Part shown: positions 49,889-52,479 of the stretch, in pieces
How positions within the stretch are numbered: position 1 is the stretch's first letter
Layout: every line of letters begins with the position of its first letter
Source of the DNA: Moduliflexus sp964602655
GTDB taxonomy: Bacteria > Moduliflexota > Moduliflexia > Moduliflexales > Moduliflexaceae
NCBI GenBank assembly: GCA_964602655.1
Contig: CAZRSF010000043.1
Coordinates: forward strand, 1-52,479
Length of the DNA: 52,479 bases
Reading direction: 5' to 3'
Program-made: the position numbers and the translations under genes
The notes under the pieces: generated by a model
Told to the model about the DNA's origin: nothing
Databases searched by the model: none
Seen by the model: only the letters and a program-made list of their open reading frames with translations

Positions 49889-51433
49889 ATGACCTTTGAA
49901 GAAACCTTAGATTTGTACCTCCGGGCGCGGTTTACCCTGATTATCGTGGTGACGCCGGAAGAAGAGCGGGTGTTGGAAACGGTCAAAACGCTCTGCGAAC
50001 AGACGAAACGCGGGCTGTTTTCCTGGGATGTCGCGGACGCATTCAAAGTGGTCACGACAGACGCCAAAGGCGGAACGCCGGGCGGACGCGACCCGATTTC
50101 CGCGCTCGAACATATCGCCAAGGTCACGGAAAACGCGGTGTTCGTGTTGAAAGATTTCCATGACTGCTGGACGAACGCGCAATTCAAACGCAAGCTGCGC
50201 AATGTCGCGCAAAGCCTGAAATTCACGACCAAATCAATCATCGTCACCACGCCGTCGTCGAAAATTCCCGACGAACTGCGCGACGAAGCGGTCATCATCG
50301 AGTTCCCGCTGCCGGACTCGGTCAAAATCGAAGCGGTCTTGAATCAACTGACCGATACGCCGGGCGTCAAGATGAAACTCACGGAACTTGGCCGGGAAAA
50401 AATGGTGCAAGCCGCGCTCGGCTTGACCTCCACGCAAGCGCGGCGCGTCTTCGCGAAAGCGATTGTGCGGGACGGTCAGCTTGACGACCGCGACATCGAA
50501 TTGGTCATGGAAGAGAAAAAGCAGATTATCCGTGAAAATCAGGCATTGGAATTTTACGCCGTCACCGAAACGCCCGACGATGTCGGCGGACTTGGCATCT
50601 TGAAAGAATGGCTGCGCTTGCGGGAACGCGCCTTTACCAGAGAAGCGCGAGACTACGGCCTGCCGTCGCCGAAAGGGATCGCGTTGATCGGCATTCCCGG
50701 AACCGGCAAAAGCTTGACCGCGAAAATGATCGGCGGCCTCTGGCGGCTGCCGCTGATTCGGCTCGATGTCGGCGCGTTATTCGGCAGTCTGGTCGGCGAA
50801 TCGGAAGAACGGGCGCGGCAGGCGCTTTCGTTGGCGGAAACCGTCTCGCCGTGCATCGTCTGGATTGACGAAATGGAAAAAGGCTTATCGCATCAGGGGA
50901 GTCTCGACGGCGGCACAAGCGTCAGGGTGTTCGGCACGATTCTGACCTGGATGCAGGAAAAGACCGCGCCCTGTTTTGTCGTGGCAACCGCGAACGACAT
51001 CAGCTCGCTGCCGCCGGAACTCCTGCGCAAAGGGCGTTTCGACGAAATCTTTTTCCTCGATCTGCCGACTCAGAAAGAACGCGAAGAAATTTTCACCGTG
51101 CATCTGCGCAAGCGTCGCCGCTTTTCGCAGGATTACGACGTGTTCCGCCTCGCCAAAGAATCGGAAGGCTACGTCGGCTCGGAAATCGAGCAGGCAATTA
51201 TTGACGCCATGTATATCGGCTTTAACGACGGGCAGCGGGAATTCACTACTGAGGATGTGTCAGCAGCGCTGAAACGGCAAGTGCCGCTCTCCGTGTCGCA
51301 GCGCGAAACGATTCACGCCCTGCGAAGCTGGCTGCAAGAAGGCCGGGCGCAATCCGCCTCGTTCCAGGAAGTTCGTGAAGCCCAGCAGCAGTTCGTGCCG
51401 CTGGAATTGCGTAAGCTACAAGAAGAACAATAA
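49889..51433 (+). CDS. Ycf46-like AAA+ ATPase
   Basis: Predicted 514-residue protein matching cyanobacterial Ycf46 in layout. Residues 1-230 are a poorly conserved N-terminal domain (FEETLDLYLRARFTLIIVVT, FVLKDFHDCW, RKLRNVAQSLKFTTKSIIV). Residues 235-440 are an AAA+ domain: Walker A GIPGTGKS, Walker B CIVWIDEMEK, sensor 1 CFVVATANDI and the arginine finger region LLRKGRFDEIFFLDLP. Ycf46 is linked to regulation of photosynthesis or carbon uptake in cyanobacteria; in other bacteria the role is open. The start lacks a close ribosome site. Confidence 0.85.
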   Translation: MTFEETLDLYLRARFTLIIVVTPEEERVLETVKTLCEQTKRGLFSWDVADAFKVVTTDAKGGTPGGRDPISALEHIAKVTENAVFVLKDFHDCWTNAQFKRKLRNVAQSLKFTTKSIIVTTPSSKIPDELRDEAVIIEFPLPDSVKIEAVLNQLTDTPGVKMKLTELGREKMVQAALGLTSTQARRVFAKAIVRDGQLDDRDIELVMEEKKQIIRENQALEFYAVTETPDDVGGLGILKEWLRLRERAFTREARDYGLPSPKGIALIGIPGTGKSLTAKMIGGLWRLPLIRLDVGALFGSLVGESEERARQALSLAETVSPCIVWIDEMEKGLSHQGSLDGGTSVRVFGTILTWMQEKTAPCFVVATANDISSLPPELLRKGRFDEIFFLDLPTQKEREEIFTVHLRKRRRFSQDYDVFRLAKESEGYVGSEIEQAIIDAMYIGFNDGQREFTTEDVSAALKRQVPLSVSQRETIHALRSWLQEGRAQSASFQEVREAQQQFVPLELRKLQEEQ

Positions 51434-51456
51434 GCAAGAAAGGTCTGAATTTTTGT

Positions 51457-51705
51457 TTATCGCTTTTCTTGTCGTTTCAGCGCAATAAGAGCAAATGGGC
51501 TATTTTTCTTGACAACCATATCGGCATTGAGACAGCGATTTTGTTGTCTCATTGAGGAAAAATAATGAGGTGTCATCATGGCATCGTCACCGACGCAGAA
51601 GTTTGGCAATTCGGCAAACTGACGGACGCCGTCTTCACCCGAAATCTGACGCGCGCGACCATTGACGATATGCCGAAAGTATTCGGGACGCTTAATTGTT
51701 TTCAC
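51457..51705 (-). CDS. Possible small ORF, or remnant, of unknown function
   Basis: An open frame of 82 codons beginning with GTG (read as MKTIKRPEYF...). It contains VNGRARQISGEDGVRQFAEL and NFCVGDDAMM. No ribosome site and no family are recognised. It lies between two copies of a direct repeat (51479-51535 and 51726-51780), and the opposite strand is also open from 51565. It may be a decayed fragment rather than a gene. Confidence 0.2.
   Translation of the reverse strand: MKTIKRPEYFRHIVNGRARQISGEDGVRQFAELPNFCVGDDAMMTPHYFSSMRQQNRCLNADMVVKKNSPFALIALKRQEKR
51479..51535 (+). repeat. Direct repeat with promoter-like TTGACA, copy 1
   Basis: GCGCAATAAGAGCAAATGGG CTATTTTTC TTGACAACC aligns with 51726-51780 (GCGATATAAGCAGATGAG CTATTTTC TTGACAACC). 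The TTGACA is at 51509-51514 but no -10 box fits well. Together with copy 2 it brackets about 190 bases with a doubtful small ORF. Confidence 0.65.
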
Positions 51706-51725
51706 GAATGAAGGTCACACGATCA

Positions 51726-51780
51726 ACGCGATATAAGCAGATGAGCTATTTTCTTGACAACCTCATTAATATGCGAATAG
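51726..51780 (+). repeat. Direct repeat with promoter-like TTGACA, copy 2
   Basis: Same orientation as 51479-51535; TTGACA at 51754-51759. The block AGCTATTTTCTTGACAACC is nearly identical to copy 1. It lies about 200 bases upstream of the IS630-type transposase gene; the remaining gene-free DNA to 51979 is AT-rich and shows nothing else I recognise. Confidence 0.65.
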
Positions 51781-51979
51781 ATATTTGCCAATCAAAAAAT
51801 TTCAGTGACATTCTCTACAGTTGATTAAATTTCCTCTTTATGACAGAGAACTGTTTCGCCCAAAGTTGCTAATAGGTTTCTACTTTTGAGGTAGTACATT
51901 AAATCATTAGTTTTTAGTGGACACCGTTCTCATCTGGCGTTCCTCTGGTCGAAATTCTTTTTCCCAGGAGGAGACGACA

Positions 51980-52411
51980 ATGAGTGACAAAAAATTTTGT
52001 ATCCAGTTATCCCAAGAAGAACGGCAACACCTGTCTCGCGTCATCAGCACGGGCAGACAGGCCGCACGAGCCATCAATCGAGCGCGGATATTGTTGCTCG
52101 CTGACACCGGTCATCCCGATCCGTCGATTGTCGAAGACGTCGGGGTGTGTCTCGCGACCGTCGCGAATACGCGACGACGCTATTGTCAGGAGGGGCTGGA
52201 GGCCGTCTTGACCGAACGCCCTCGACCGGGACAGCCCCGGACACTTGATGGACATGGTGAAGCGCGATTGACGGCGCTCGCCTGTTCCAATCCGCCTGAG
52301 GGGCATGCGCGCTGGACGATGACCTTGTTGGCTGATCGCCTCGTCGAGTTGCAGGTGGTCGAGGCGATTTCTGCGGCGACGGTCCAACGCGCGCTCAAAA
52401 AAACGATCTGA
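51980..52411 (+). CDS. IS630 family transposase, first frame (HTH part)
   Basis: A 143-residue N-terminal transposase part with winged-helix/HTH character: QARAINRARILLLAD-like segment (RAINRARILLLADTG), SIVEDVGVCLATVANTRRRY and the linker EAVLTERPRPGQPRTLDG. The stop comes right after VQRALKKTI. Just before it lies a run of seven A (52397-52403), where a -1 slip leads into the expected continuation KPWQKRQWCIAHITSEYL. AGGAGGAG precedes the ATG. The catalytic DDE residues would be encoded beyond the window. Confidence 0.88.
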   Translation: MSDKKFCIQLSQEERQHLSRVISTGRQAARAINRARILLLADTGHPDPSIVEDVGVCLATVANTRRRYCQEGLEAVLTERPRPGQPRTLDGHGEARLTALACSNPPEGHARWTMTLLADRLVELQVVEAISAATVQRALKKTI

Positions 52412-52479
52412 AACCTTGGCAGAAACGGCAATGGTGCATTGCCCACATCACCAGCGAGTACCTCATGCGGATGGAAGAC
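52402..52479 (+). CDS. IS630 transposase, second frame (partial, runs off the end)
   Basis: Read one base back from the first frame, codons from 52402 give NDLKPWQKRQWCIAHIT and continue SEYLMRMED to the last base. This is the usual start of the IS630 catalytic part. Expression presumably needs a -1 frameshift on the A7 run. It is truncated by the window end. Confidence 0.7.

Larger units (their letters stand above)
51900..52479 (+). mobile_element. IS630-type insertion sequence, 5' part only
   Basis: Contains the first reading frame of an IS630-family transposase and the beginning of the second; the window ends inside it. The left end cannot be fixed; a terminal repeat is likely near 51900-51925 (around TTTTTAGTGGACACCG), and IS630 elements insert at TA. 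Confidence 0.6.

Noticed and set aside
1..52479. CRISPR arrays, rRNA and tRNA genes, replication origin
   Set aside because: No regularly spaced direct repeats, no rRNA-like sequence, no complete tRNA cloverleaf and no cluster of DnaA-box-like sites were recognised by eye; the many repeats are palindromes scattered between genes.

Overview
The window (52,479 bases) reads as chromosomal DNA from a Gram-negative, probably uncultured bacterium. Outer-membrane and export signs are a TonB-type protein, a Tat-exported protein, a PEP-CTERM protein and a periplasmic TRAP solute receptor. Metabolic signs are a pyruvoyl-type arginine decarboxylase, a deoxyhypusine-synthase-like enzyme and a family-57 glycosidase. 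Placement in a lineage such as Modulibacteria (KSB3) is a guess from gene content; no rRNA or tRNA gene was found to test it.

Layout. 0-6.3 kb: minus-strand genes of mostly unknown role (DUF362 Tat protein, GAF sensor, small membrane proteins, an SGNH hydrolase, an AT-rich HhH-GPD-like gene, a zinc-ribbon-like protein). 6.3-11.4 kb: a GH43-like glycosidase, a SpoIIAA-like protein, a divergent ClpX-like AAA+ ATPase, and a 60-residue PEP-CTERM protein behind a good sigma-54 promoter. 11.4-18.4 kb: a TrkH/TrkA potassium system, a DUF2851 protein, and a MarR-linked set of small genes. 18.4-21.1 kb: a three-gene ABC-2 exporter bracketed by direct repeats. 21.4-29 kb: SfsA fused to a GIY-YIG-like domain, MATE plus rubrerythrin, a twin-cassette ATPase, GH57. 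28.6-38.6 kb: TatD, a TonB-type protein, a polyamine cluster (arginine decarboxylase, SpeY-like protein, agmatinase), a membrane glycosyltransferase, an epimerase, Aat, and an AAA ATPase/TOPRIM-like pair that looks like a defence module. 38.9-47.7 kb: a TRAP transporter (dctPQM), a phosphatase, a LacI-MFS pair sharing operators, CysH, a metallophosphoesterase and an HU/IHF protein. 47.9-52.5 kb: two ABC ATPases without partners, a Ycf46-like AAA ATPase, and the start of an IS630-type element cut by the window edge.

The most striking non-coding feature is the density of intergenic palindromes. At least nine copies or relics of one approximately 33-bp family (core CCCTGCCAGGG / CCCTGGCAGGG) lie between genes, including between all three TRAP genes. 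Other families form nested palindromes-within-palindromes and supply the last codons of two proteins. A separate two-copy intergenic element (6356-6474 and 9000-9130) carries a short hairpin with a compensatory base change, which suggests a structured RNA or DNA site. No CRISPR array was seen.
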